Source: a virus | DNA length: 22,218 bases | IMG/VR virus record: IMGVR_UViG_3300022921_000124 | Location: 1-22,218 of that record | Reading direction: 5' to 3' (one strand) | Shown here: one piece after another, positions 6,358-12,987 of the stretch | Position numbering within the stretch: the stretch's first letter is position 1 | How the letters are laid out: each line of letters starts with the position of its first letter | Position numbers and translations under genes: made by a program | The notes under the pieces: model-generated | What the model saw: the letters and a program-made list of their open reading frames with translations, nothing else | Database searches by the model: none | Told to the model about the DNA's origin: nothing

Positions 6358-7839
6358 TTACTTTAACTCTACGTTGTGTATTTCATAATTAAAATCTTCT
6401 TCATTATAGATATTTATTCTTTCTCTAAAGTGTGCTAAAGTGTAATTTTCTTTTTCATTATAAGTTAAATCATCTGAAATATCATATAATGTAGCACTAG
6501 AATTATTATCTTTTAACCTAAGACCACGGCCAATACTTTGGAGATTCCTAATCCTAGACTTTGAAGGACTAGCAAAAACAATATTGTGTAAGTTACGAAT
6601 GTTAATGCCAGTAGAAAAAGTGCCATAACTAGCAACAATAATAGCCCCCTCCGACTTTTCTGTAATGAAACGAATCTTTTCTCGCTCTTCTGCTTCAACA
6701 CCTCCATAAACAAAGAAAACTTTTTTATCATCAGCTTTCTCCTCGATTAATTGTTTAAGTAGCATTCCGTGTTTTTCAACGTACTGAAACAGACATAATG
6801 TATTGCCTTGTAAAGACAAACATAGATTGCGTATATATTTATTCCGTTTTTCGTTAGAAACGATATAATCCATTTCTTCTTGGTATGTTTTATCTTTTAA
6901 AAAGTGTCTAGCAGTTTTATCGTGTTGAAGTATTAAACAGAATATCTTTAAGTCAGCAAGTTGTTTCTTTTCTTGTAATTCACTTGTTGATACAACTTTA
7001 TTTACAGTACCAAATAAACCCTCTAATACAAGTTTATGTGTTTTAGTACCATCTAAAGTACCTGTAAGTCCAACTCTATATTTACATTTTTCAAGTTTAT
7101 TCATTATCTTACTTAATGAAACTGCTTTAAATAAATGTGCTTCATCACCAATCACCATACCAAATTGTTGAAACCATTTTTTAGGTAAATTATAGATTGA
7201 TTGCCAAGTAGATATAATAACTCTTTTGTTTGTTTCTTTATCGTGTCCTTGATATATTCTATGTACGTTACGATCACTATTATAACCATAATCTTTAAAG
7301 TCTTTAAATAATTGTTCTACTAAAGATGTTGTTGGTACAATAATGAGTATTTTATCTTGTTTACTTTCTTTTAATCTCAATAAATTAAAGATTAACATTA
7401 AGTATATAATTAAAGATTTACCAGAGGCAGTAGGAGATAATAATAAACATCTACTCTTTTTAATAGAGTGTACAAATGCCTCTCTTTGATAATCTCTTAT
7501 TTCTATTTTAGGAATTTTAAGTGCTTTTAAAAACTTATCTATATCATCTTCTTTTATTGATACATCTTTTATTTTAGTTCCGTCAACAACCTGTACATCA
7601 TTCTTTTTACACCAATCTACAATATAAGGATAAAGTCCTGCATAGATTTGACCTGTAGCATAACTGAATAGTCTAATTTTGCCATCCCAAACTCTACTAC
7701 GATATTGAGGCATAAACTTAAAACCAGGTACTTCAAATGTAAAGTATTCTCCAAGTTCTCGTCTTATATCTGCGTCTGCCTCTATTTTTAAATAGACTTC
7801 GTTCTTCTTATCTATGATGAGGTAACGTGTTGTGGTCAT
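6358..7839 (-). CDS. uvsW: UvsW superfamily 2 helicase
   Basis: An SF2 helicase of T4 UvsW type, which unwinds R-loops and branched recombination intermediates and thereby shifts replication from origin-dependent to recombination-dependent. Visible motifs: Q-like region RDYQREAF (115-122), Walker A SPTASGKS (135-142), TSLVEQL (Ia, 171-177), DEAH (232-235), LTGTL (motif III, 258-262), and motif VI QSIGRGLR (434-441). The first 85 residues form the small N-terminal substrate-recognition domain (FKFMPQYRSRVWDGKIRLF), also present in T4. At 493 residues it matches T4 (about 503). It starts 2 bases after uvsY with no strong Shine-Dalgarno, suggesting coupled translation. Confidence 0.96.
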   Translation of the reverse strand: MTTTRYLIIDKKNEVYLKIEADADIRRELGEYFTFEVPGFKFMPQYRSRVWDGKIRLFSYATGQIYAGLYPYIVDWCKKNDVQVVDGTKIKDVSIKEDDIDKFLKALKIPKIEIRDYQREAFVHSIKKSRCLLLSPTASGKSLIIYLMLIFNLLRLKESKQDKILIIVPTTSLVEQLFKDFKDYGYNSDRNVHRIYQGHDKETNKRVIISTWQSIYNLPKKWFQQFGMVIGDEAHLFKAVSLSKIMNKLEKCKYRVGLTGTLDGTKTHKLVLEGLFGTVNKVVSTSELQEKKQLADLKIFCLILQHDKTARHFLKDKTYQEEMDYIVSNEKRNKYIRNLCLSLQGNTLCLFQYVEKHGMLLKQLIEEKADDKKVFFVYGGVEAEEREKIRFITEKSEGAIIVASYGTFSTGINIRNLHNIVFASPSKSRIRNLQSIGRGLRLKDNNSSATLYDISDDLTYNEKENYTLAHFRERINIYNEEDFNYEIHNVELK

Positions 7840-7841
7840 TT

Positions 7842-8270
7842 TTAGATAGCGCCACTAGTAAACTTTCTCCAGTCTATAGCGTTCTTTATTGTAAAAGTTC
7901 TATTAGAAATTTGTCTAATAGTTCTATCTAAAAAATCAATTACTGTTTCTAAGTATTTAACTTTTTGAGTTGCTTTTTGTATTTCTTCGTCTGCTTCAAT
8001 ATACTTGTCAACGTCTTGTTTTAAAATTTTTAGATTAAAAGGTTTTTGTTGATATACTTGTGGGTCTGATTTACCTGTATAATATTCCCATTTAAATAAT
8101 CGTATTGTTCTTAAATCATCTTCAGCACGTGTTAATAACAACTTAAACTTTGTTAAGTGTTTCATATACTTGTTATGTAACTGAGGAGTTTTCAAAGACT
8201 CTAAATCTAATTCAGTATCGTTAATCTTTAGGTCTTTTTCTGCTAGTTCTTGTATTTGTTCTAAATCCAT
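7842..8270 (-). CDS. uvsY: UvsY recombination mediator
   Basis: A 142-residue, charged, largely helical protein with the size of T4 UvsY (137). The segment LTRAEDDLRTIRLFKWEYYTGKSDPQVY (about 46-73) is the characteristic UvsY core. It ends in a helix with RTFTIKNAIDWRKFTSG. UvsY loads the UvsX recombinase on gp32-coated single strands. It is the first gene of a three-gene operon (uvsY, uvsW, LSm-like). Its ATG lies 9 bases from a perfect TATAAT, so little or no leader is expected. A GGA sits 7 to 9 bases before the ATG, which would only count as a ribosome-binding site if transcription starts unusually early. Confidence 0.92.
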   Translation of the reverse strand: MDLEQIQELAEKDLKINDTELDLESLKTPQLHNKYMKHLTKFKLLLTRAEDDLRTIRLFKWEYYTGKSDPQVYQQKPFNLKILKQDVDKYIEADEEIQKATQKVKYLETVIDFLDRTIRQISNRTFTIKNAIDWRKFTSGAI

Positions 8271-8279
8271 AATATATCC

Positions 8280-8308
8280 ATTATATCATAAAACACTCAA
8301 AAAATCAA
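8280..8308 (-). promoter_or_regulatory. Sigma70-type promoter for the uvsY operon
   Basis: On the minus strand TTGATT (8308-8303) and TATAAT (8285-8280) are 17 bases apart inside the 42-base gap between the tail-tube-like gene and uvsY. The predicted start is about 8273, two or three bases before the ATG at 8270. It would uncouple early or middle recombination genes from the late virion transcripts. Confidence 0.7.
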
Positions 8309-8312
8309 GTTT

Positions 8313-8939
8313 TTAAGTTGTTGTTATGCTTGTTCTACTTGCGTTTGTATTTGCAAAGTCGTATAATTTGTAATCAAATGTTACAGTTGCCGTTAAATAA
8401 TCTGTATCAGTTGCTTGTTGTGAGTATTGTAGTCCAGATAAAGACAAAGGAAATATATCACTAAATCTTACTTCTACTACAGCATTGTTTTTACTTGTTA
8501 ATATTGTTAGTGTTGCGTCTGAAAATAGACCACCTGTACTAGGGGCAGCAAACTTTGATCGTCCTGCGTCACCTAATACACTATTTTTTGATGTAGGAAA
8601 TCTATCTGTACCAGAATCTAATAAATTTTTAAACTCTTGGTATCCTCCTGGAAATCCTAATCCTCTTAACCAACCGTGTATCTCTTGGTAGTTTTCTAAA
8701 TTTTCATCTACTAAAAATGTTAATGATAATCTATCATAAGTTAACTTTTCACCAGGCATTGGTATATCTCTAAATGGTGTAGGTTGAACATAGTTATCTG
8801 CTATTGATACACCAGGTAAATTTACCGCTGTACAAAAGTATTCTACTTTAGGTAATTTAAGTACATTAAACTTAAACTTAGTAGGATCTGCATAATCCAA
8901 TTTAGTAGGCTGTCTATTGTAACTATTTGTAGTAGTCAT
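8313..8939 (-). CDS. Tail-tube-fold virion protein related to gp19
   Basis: A 208-residue protein that shares an aligned pattern with gp19 of this same phage. FCTA at 35-38, P42, I46, TPFR at 54-57, G63 and W90 correspond to LCTA (43-46), P50, I54, VPFR (59-62), G70 and W96 in gp19, with similar spacing. This points to the tube/Hcp beta-barrel fold used by gp19, gp48 and gp54. Candidate roles are a baseplate-tube initiator (gp54-like), a tail terminator (gp3-like) or a spare tube subunit. A gp54-like role is the one I favour weakly. The C-terminal third (LSLSGLQYSQQATDTDYL...FDYKLYDF) is beta-rich, as in baseplate initiators. A perfect late box lies 5 bases from the ATG, so it is a late gene. 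Confidence 0.75.
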   Translation of the reverse strand: MTTTNSYNRQPTKLDYADPTKFKFNVLKLPKVEYFCTAVNLPGVSIADNYVQPTPFRDIPMPGEKLTYDRLSLTFLVDENLENYQEIHGWLRGLGFPGGYQEFKNLLDSGTDRFPTSKNSVLGDAGRSKFAAPSTGGLFSDATLTILTSKNNAVVEVRFSDIFPLSLSGLQYSQQATDTDYLTATVTFDYKLYDFANTNASRTSITTT

Positions 8940-8944
8940 AATAT

Positions 8945-8952
8945 TATTTATA
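8945..8952 (-). promoter_or_regulatory. T4-type late promoter for the tube-like gene
   Basis: TATAAATA on the minus strand (8952-8945) is a perfect match to the T4 late promoter box recognised by gp55. Only 5 bases (ATATT) separate it from the ATG at 8939, so the start of transcription would fall at or near the start codon. It lies in the 15-base gap after the small membrane protein gene. Confidence 0.75.
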
Positions 8953-8954
8953 TA

Positions 8955-9197
8955 CTATTTAGGAAGTGTTCCTGATTCACCTAGTTTCTCTAATGCTTTA
9001 ATAACTGTGTTTATGTTTTCTGATTTTTTACAAGGTTTTTCTTCGGTAGATTCTTGTAATTCTTCACACACAGGTATTGTTTTATTATCTACTGGTTTAA
9101 CTTGTTCTTGTTCACAAGCATTTGCCCAAGTAAATACAATAAGCATCATTAAAATTATAATGAATATGTATAGGTATTGAATTAAAACTTTTTTCAT
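8955..9197 (-). CDS. Small secreted or membrane-anchored protein (80 aa)
   Basis: An 80-residue protein. A hydrophobic stretch from about 5 to 24 after MKK looks like a signal sequence or membrane anchor and is followed by WANAC, a possible signal-peptidase site (ANA). The mature part has cysteines in ACEQ, PVCEEL and KPCKK, and an acidic, lysine-rich tail. I use the internal ATG at 9197 and not the first in-frame ATG at 9266, because the earlier start would place 23 codons across the intrinsic terminator behind gp23. A degenerate late-like box (ACTAAATA, 6 of 8) sits 5 bases before this ATG, with the same spacing as at the next gene. Function unknown; a lysis-related or envelope-directed role is conceivable. 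Confidence 0.55.
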   Translation of the reverse strand: MKKVLIQYLYIFIIILMMLIVFTWANACEQEQVKPVDNKTIPVCEELQESTEEKPCKKSENINTVIKALEKLGESGTLPK

Positions 9198-9212
9198 ATG
9201 TTTATTTAGTGC

Positions 9213-9250
9213 ATAAAAAAAGGGCGACTTGTTTAGAGCCGCCCTTTTAA
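9213..9250 (-). terminator. Intrinsic terminator after gp23
   Basis: A 9-bp stem AAAAGGGCG/CGCCCTTTT (9218-9226 with 9240-9248) with a 13-base loop is followed on the minus strand by a run of seven T (9221-9215). It begins 28 bases after the gp23 stop and is by far the most GC-rich hairpin in any gap here. It separates the abundant capsid message from the downstream genes. The stem is also A-rich at its base, so it might act in both directions. Confidence 0.88.
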
Positions 9251-9275
9251 GATTGTCAAACAACAATCAACCAAA

Positions 9276-10613
9276 TTACATTATGTTAGCAACTTGTACT
9301 TTTTGGTAGTATCTATTACTGTTTGCTGAACCAGCATTGTTAACAGCAGTAGCAGCACCTGATAGAGCACCTGTTTCTGCAAATGGGTTTGCAACTAGAC
9401 CATATCTAGTTTTGAAACCGATTTTTGGTTGGAAAGTGTCTTGTCCAACTGCTCTCACCATTTGTAGTGGCACGTATGGGCAGTAGAATATACCAGCGTC
9501 ATAAGGTGAAGTACCTTTGTAACCAACTACGTAGTATTGTTTCGCAGATGAGTTTGCTGAGTATGGATCAATGTACACTTTGTATCTTCCGTTTAATGTA
9601 CCAGCAAAAGTATTACCAGTGTCATCAACGTTTAGATTGTTGTTTAATGCAGGAGTGTAATCTAAAACACCAGCCATTTGAAGCGCACTAGCAACGTCAG
9701 CAGAACAGATAATGATGTTACCTTTTCCTCTTCTTGTTCTTTGTGCAATTCTATTAGCATCTCTCTCTAATTGGAACATTAATCCTTTGAATCTCTCAAC
9801 TGACCATCTTCCGTTTGAGTCTGTGTCTAAATCAAAGATACCAGCTGTAGTTGTGTTAACAGCAGCACCTTTTTCTGCATTGATGTAAATTGTTCTTACA
9901 ACTTCTCTATTGATTTCAGCAAGAATTTCAGCAGATAGAATATTTGCTAATTCTGTTTCTGCGTCTAAACCGTGGATTGCTTTTAAGTCTTGAGCAAGTT
10001 CCATAGTGTATTCTGCTTTTAGAGCTCTACTTCTTGCAGTTACAGTTGATTTCTCAATTGAGAAAGCCATTTCTGCAAACTGATTGCCAGAAGCGTCACC
10101 TAACGCCTCAGCAGTAGCAGTAGTCATTGCTTCACCTTTAGTGTAAGTACCTGGAGCAGCGTCGTTTAATACAGCAGGATTAGTTCCTGATTGACCACCA
10201 GCAGTTTGACCTGAAGTTGAATCACCAGCAGCGTTTCTTGCTGAATAGTCTGTATCTGCTTCATCAAATAAAGCTTCATCACCTGTTTGTGAAGTGTATC
10301 TACTTCTCATTGCAAAGATAAGTCCTGTTGGACCAGTCATTGGTTGTACACCAGCGATATCGTATGCGATAAGATTAGGCATTGCTCTTCTTACTAATGA
10401 GATCAAAATTGGATCCCAGTTAGCAACTGCACTACCTGTAGAGTTAGTAGGAGCAGCTTCGTTTAAGAAAGCAGCGTCCTCTTTCATAGCTCTCTCTTGG
10501 TTTTCCAAGATAGTAGCTGTAACGGCACGTCTGTAAGAATTCCCGATCTTTGGAAGTTCAGGATGTTCTAGGACAGGCTGCCATTTTTTTTCGTATTGTT
10601 CTGATAAATACAT
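9276..10613 (-). CDS. 23: Major capsid protein gp23
   Basis: The T4-type HK97-fold major head protein, 445 residues (T4: 521). The N-terminus WQPVLEHPELPKI and the later PNLIAYDIAGVQPMTGPTGLIFAMRSRY segment (80-107) are typical of T4-like capsid proteins. A prohead-protease site of the form LxE is seen as FLNE|AAPTNS, giving cleavage after E52 and a 52-residue propeptide, comparable to the 65 residues removed in T4. The Ala/Gly/Thr-rich stretch 130-160 probably forms a surface loop or insertion domain. Ribosome-binding site GGGAGAT precedes the ATG. A late box TATAAGTA lies within the end of gp22. There is no gp24 vertex paralogue next to it, as also in cyanophages. Confidence 0.96.
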   Translation of the reverse strand: MYLSEQYEKKWQPVLEHPELPKIGNSYRRAVTATILENQERAMKEDAAFLNEAAPTNSTGSAVANWDPILISLVRRAMPNLIAYDIAGVQPMTGPTGLIFAMRSRYTSQTGDEALFDEADTDYSARNAAGDSTSGQTAGGQSGTNPAVLNDAAPGTYTKGEAMTTATAEALGDASGNQFAEMAFSIEKSTVTARSRALKAEYTMELAQDLKAIHGLDAETELANILSAEILAEINREVVRTIYINAEKGAAVNTTTAGIFDLDTDSNGRWSVERFKGLMFQLERDANRIAQRTRRGKGNIIICSADVASALQMAGVLDYTPALNNNLNVDDTGNTFAGTLNGRYKVYIDPYSANSSAKQYYVVGYKGTSPYDAGIFYCPYVPLQMVRAVGQDTFQPKIGFKTRYGLVANPFAETGALSGAATAVNNAGSANSNRYYQKVQVANIM

Positions 10614-10632
10614 TTGTTTTTATCTCCCTATT

Positions 10633-11853
10633 TTACTTTGACAACTTAATGTCTTTTGTTTTACTTATAGCGGCACTATAAGCAGCCATTGCATTACTTA
10701 AATCCTCGTTAAGAGTATTTGAGTCTGCCGCCACATCATCTATCTCACCAGAAGAGTCTTTCTTACCAAAGTAACTCTCTTTTATAGTAGATACTTTTGT
10801 TCTAAAGTCTTCTTCGTTTTTATAGTCAACTTCTTCAGCAAGTTTGTTAAACTTTTCTTTTTGAGTTTCAGCAAGGTCTTTAGACGCCTCATCAATGATA
10901 GATTGTCTTACGTACTTACTGTTCTCTTTAGATAGTTCAACATTCTTTTCAATTGATTCGTTAAGTTTTTTATTTAACTCATCAATTTTTGAAGCTTGAT
11001 CTTCTAACACATTATATTTTTCGTCTGGCACATCAATGTAATGATCTTCAAATAATTTTTTAAGACCACTAATGAAGTCCTCAGCGATTTCGCCTTTGAT
11101 TCCTCTTTCTAAAGCAAGTTCGTTTTCTTTCATCCACTCCTCTACCACGTATGATAGATAAGAGTCAACTTTTTCTACTAACTCATCTTTAGCTTTTGAG
11201 GTTTCTTCTTCGAATTTTTTGTTGTAGTCTGCTTCTATTTCTTCAGCGATTTCTTTTACTTTAGATTTAATCGCAGCTTCAAATACAGTAGCAGCCTTTT
11301 GTTTAAATTCTTCAGATAATGAATCATCTCCAGCGACAAGAGCATCAACGTGTTCTTTTACGTCAATCTCTTTTTCTTTTTCTTCCTTTTTCTCGTCTTT
11401 CTTTTCTTCCGAATCGTGTGATGACTCTTTTTTCATTTTGTCATAACCTTCTTCTTTAGAATCTTCCTTGTCATCTTTAGACTCTTTTTTATCGTCTTTT
11501 TTGTCAAGGTATTTTTTGAGACCAGCAGGTAGTTCGCCTTCTTTGATTTCTTTATCTTCCGAATCTTTATCAGTTTCTTTGCTCTCCAACTTAGTATTAT
11601 GTCCAGTAAGTTTAGGCATTGCGTCTGCACTTCCTTGACTTTTCTGTTGTGGGTCGCCAGAAACTTGTTTTACTTTCTTGGTAGCGTCAGGATTACTGTC
11701 TGTAGGTTTAACTACAGCTGCGCCTAAATCTTCAGCATCATTTTTCAGATGTGTAGGTTCAGCCGCCACAGCATTCTTTTTAGGAGCATCAGGAGCTGTT
11801 GCTTCTGTTACTTCTTTTACTGTCGCCTCAAGTGTTTTTTCTGTTTCGGCCAT
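10633..11853 (-). CDS. 22: Prohead core scaffold protein gp22
   Basis: Position between protease gp21 and capsid gp23, extreme charge and coiled-coil content identify the major internal scaffold. It has 406 residues, against 269 in T4. The extra length lies mostly in the first 170 residues: an Ala/Pro/Lys region up to about 75, then a Lys/Asp/Glu/Ser low-complexity block (about 85-165, with runs such as KKDDKKESKDDKEDS). The C-terminal 230 residues are helical (IAEEIEADYNKKFEEETSK..., then LNKKLNESIEKNVELSKENSKY) and resemble the real gp22 body. LxE-type sites such as LNES could be protease cuts, since gp22 is degraded to small peptides during maturation. A strong AGAGGAGA ribosome-binding site and a late promoter precede it. 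Confidence 0.9.
   Translation of the reverse strand: MAETEKTLEATVKEVTEATAPDAPKKNAVAAEPTHLKNDAEDLGAAVVKPTDSNPDATKKVKQVSGDPQQKSQGSADAMPKLTGHNTKLESKETDKDSEDKEIKEGELPAGLKKYLDKKDDKKESKDDKEDSKEEGYDKMKKESSHDSEEKKDEKKEEKEKEIDVKEHVDALVAGDDSLSEEFKQKAATVFEAAIKSKVKEIAEEIEADYNKKFEEETSKAKDELVEKVDSYLSYVVEEWMKENELALERGIKGEIAEDFISGLKKLFEDHYIDVPDEKYNVLEDQASKIDELNKKLNESIEKNVELSKENSKYVRQSIIDEASKDLAETQKEKFNKLAEEVDYKNEEDFRTKVSTIKESYFGKKDSSGEIDDVAADSNTLNEDLSNAMAAYSAAISKTKDIKLSK
10662..10669 (-). promoter_or_regulatory. T4-type late promoter for gp23
   Basis: TATAAGTA on the minus strand (10669-10662) lies inside the last codons of gp22, about 49 bases before the gp23 ATG. It differs from TATAAATA by one base and is identical to the box before gp20. 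A short stem GACA...TGTC (10640-10653) would sit in the leader. Confidence 0.6.
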
Positions 11854-11871
11854 CGAAATCTCCTCTTTAAT

Positions 11872-11889
11872 TTTAAAACTAGTTTTAAA
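11872..11889. repeat. Perfect 18-bp palindrome in the gp22 leader
   Basis: TTTAAAACTAGTTTTAAA is its own reverse complement and lies between the gp22 late promoter and its Shine-Dalgarno, ending 18 bases before the ATG. In RNA it would form an A/U-rich stem directly upstream of the ribosome-binding site. A similar palindrome occurs before gp18. Confidence 0.6.
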
Positions 11890-11904
11890 TTGTTTTTGTA
11901 AGTA

Positions 11905-11912
11905 TATTTATA
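11905..11912 (-). promoter_or_regulatory. T4-type late promoter for gp22
   Basis: TATAAATA (11912-11905, minus strand) is a perfect late box just after the gp21 stop. The predicted leader to the gp22 ATG is about 45 bases and includes the 18-bp palindrome and a strong AGAGGAGA site. Confidence 0.8.
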
Positions 11913-11915
11913 AAA

Positions 11916-12560
11916 CTAGAGATTTTTAAGAAAGTTTTTAAATACTCTAACTTTAGCTTCTGCTAAAGCATTTCTTTTCGCACTTTCTATTTCTCGTTTC
12001 CAAGCATCTATGTTCTTTTCTACGAGAACGCCATTGTCCCACACCCACTCTTTGTTTTCCATAATACCTTCTACGAAAGCGTCTGGAGCAGATGGATCTG
12101 CAACAATATCAGCGGCAGTTGCTAAGTAAAAGTCGTCTTTTACATAGTTAGCGCCACCTCTTTGTTCTAATGAACCCATACCACGAGAAGATACTCCTAA
12201 TTGAGCACCTTCATCTATAAGACCTTTTACAATCTTACCGTATGGAGTATTCATTATTTTTGCTTCACCAATAAAATTTGAACCATCTGGATAGAGTTTT
12301 GTAATCATATGTGATACTCTTTCCAAATTAACAGTTGGTCCGTCAGGATGTCCTAACTCACCAAATGCACGTTTCTTATTGATAAATTCTGCGTTATATC
12401 TTTTTACTTCTTTGTCAAGTATGTCTTTAGGATAGACACGTCCATTTCTATTTTTAATTTCTGTTTGTAAAAAGACACCTCTAATTTTATAGTTTTTATT
12501 ACCGTTATTTTCTTCAACGATATATTGTGCGTCCGAAATTTCTTCTGATATTAGTTTCAT
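11916..12560 (-). CDS. 21: Prohead core protease gp21
   Basis: The T4-type head maturation protease, 214 residues (T4: 212), a herpesvirus-assemblin-like serine protease. GELGHPDGP (67-75) holds the candidate catalytic H71, and GVSSRGMGSL (122-131) holds the candidate nucleophile S124 or S125. DIVADPSAPDAFVEG (151-165) is the conserved acidic segment near the C-terminal half. It cleaves gp23, gp22 and other core proteins at (I/L)xE sites; gp23 here has a matching LNE|A site. A late box sits 16 bases upstream with GAGAGAGA as ribosome-binding sequence. The two accessory genes just upstream separate it from the core protein genes. Confidence 0.94.
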   Translation of the reverse strand: MKLISEEISDAQYIVEENNGNKNYKIRGVFLQTEIKNRNGRVYPKDILDKEVKRYNAEFINKKRAFGELGHPDGPTVNLERVSHMITKLYPDGSNFIGEAKIMNTPYGKIVKGLIDEGAQLGVSSRGMGSLEQRGGANYVKDDFYLATAADIVADPSAPDAFVEGIMENKEWVWDNGVLVEKNIDAWKREIESAKRNALAEAKVRVFKNFLKNL

Positions 12561-12576
12561 CTTATCTCTCTCTTAC

Positions 12577-12584
12577 TATTTATA
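12577..12584 (-). promoter_or_regulatory. T4-type late promoter for gp21
   Basis: TATAAATA (12584-12577, minus strand) lies in the 31-base gap before gp21. The predicted leader is about 11 bases and contains the purine-rich GAGAGAGA ribosome-binding sequence. Confidence 0.8.
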
Positions 12585-12591
12585 CATCTTT

Positions 12592-12984
12592 TTATCTAAA
12601 CTCTATCAAAATTGTATAATTATCACCTATTGTAAAGTTTTTTGTAGATAATAATACATCACCAGTAGGTGTTGTAGCATTATTTGTTATTTCATTACCT
12701 GCAGTTCTTAAATCCCAATATCCTTGTCCTGATAATACAATTGCAGTTGCATTTATAGTACCTGCCCACAAAATTTCTACTGATGATTTAGTATCAACTG
12801 TATTAATTGACCACCAAATTTTTGCAATCTTTCTGTTTCCATCTTCACTCATAAAAGTTGTTTCTGAAGCATCAACTTTATTAACCAAAGACTCTCCAGA
12901 ACCATCTGAAATATTTGTCAATTTAATTACATACTTTACACCAGATGTATCTGATAATACTTGTTTTGTTACTGTGTCTGCCAT
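12592..12984 (-). CDS. Beta-rich probable virion protein (130 aa)
   Basis: A 130-residue Thr/Ser/Asn-rich protein with alternating hydrophobic residues and several tryptophans (KIWWSIN near 52-58, ILWAG, GYWDLR), suggesting a compact beta sandwich. It ends in NYTILIEFR, a typical last strand. I recall loosely similar proteins in structural modules of marine phages, but I cannot name a family. It follows the LamG-like gene after 3 bases, with GGGGA as ribosome-binding sequence, and precedes gp21. The pair looks like an inserted cargo cassette within the head genes; a role as capsid decoration or fibre is inferred from place and composition only. Confidence 0.65.
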   Translation of the reverse strand: MADTVTKQVLSDTSGVKYVIKLTNISDGSGESLVNKVDASETTFMSEDGNRKIAKIWWSINTVDTKSSVEILWAGTINATAIVLSGQGYWDLRTAGNEITNNATTPTGDVLLSTKNFTIGDNYTILIEFR

Positions 12985-12987
12985 TTC

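Noticed and set aside
9198-9266. Extension of the 80-residue protein to an upstream ATG at 9266
   Set aside because: It would place coding sequence over the intrinsic terminator after gp23 and add residues without signal-peptide sense.
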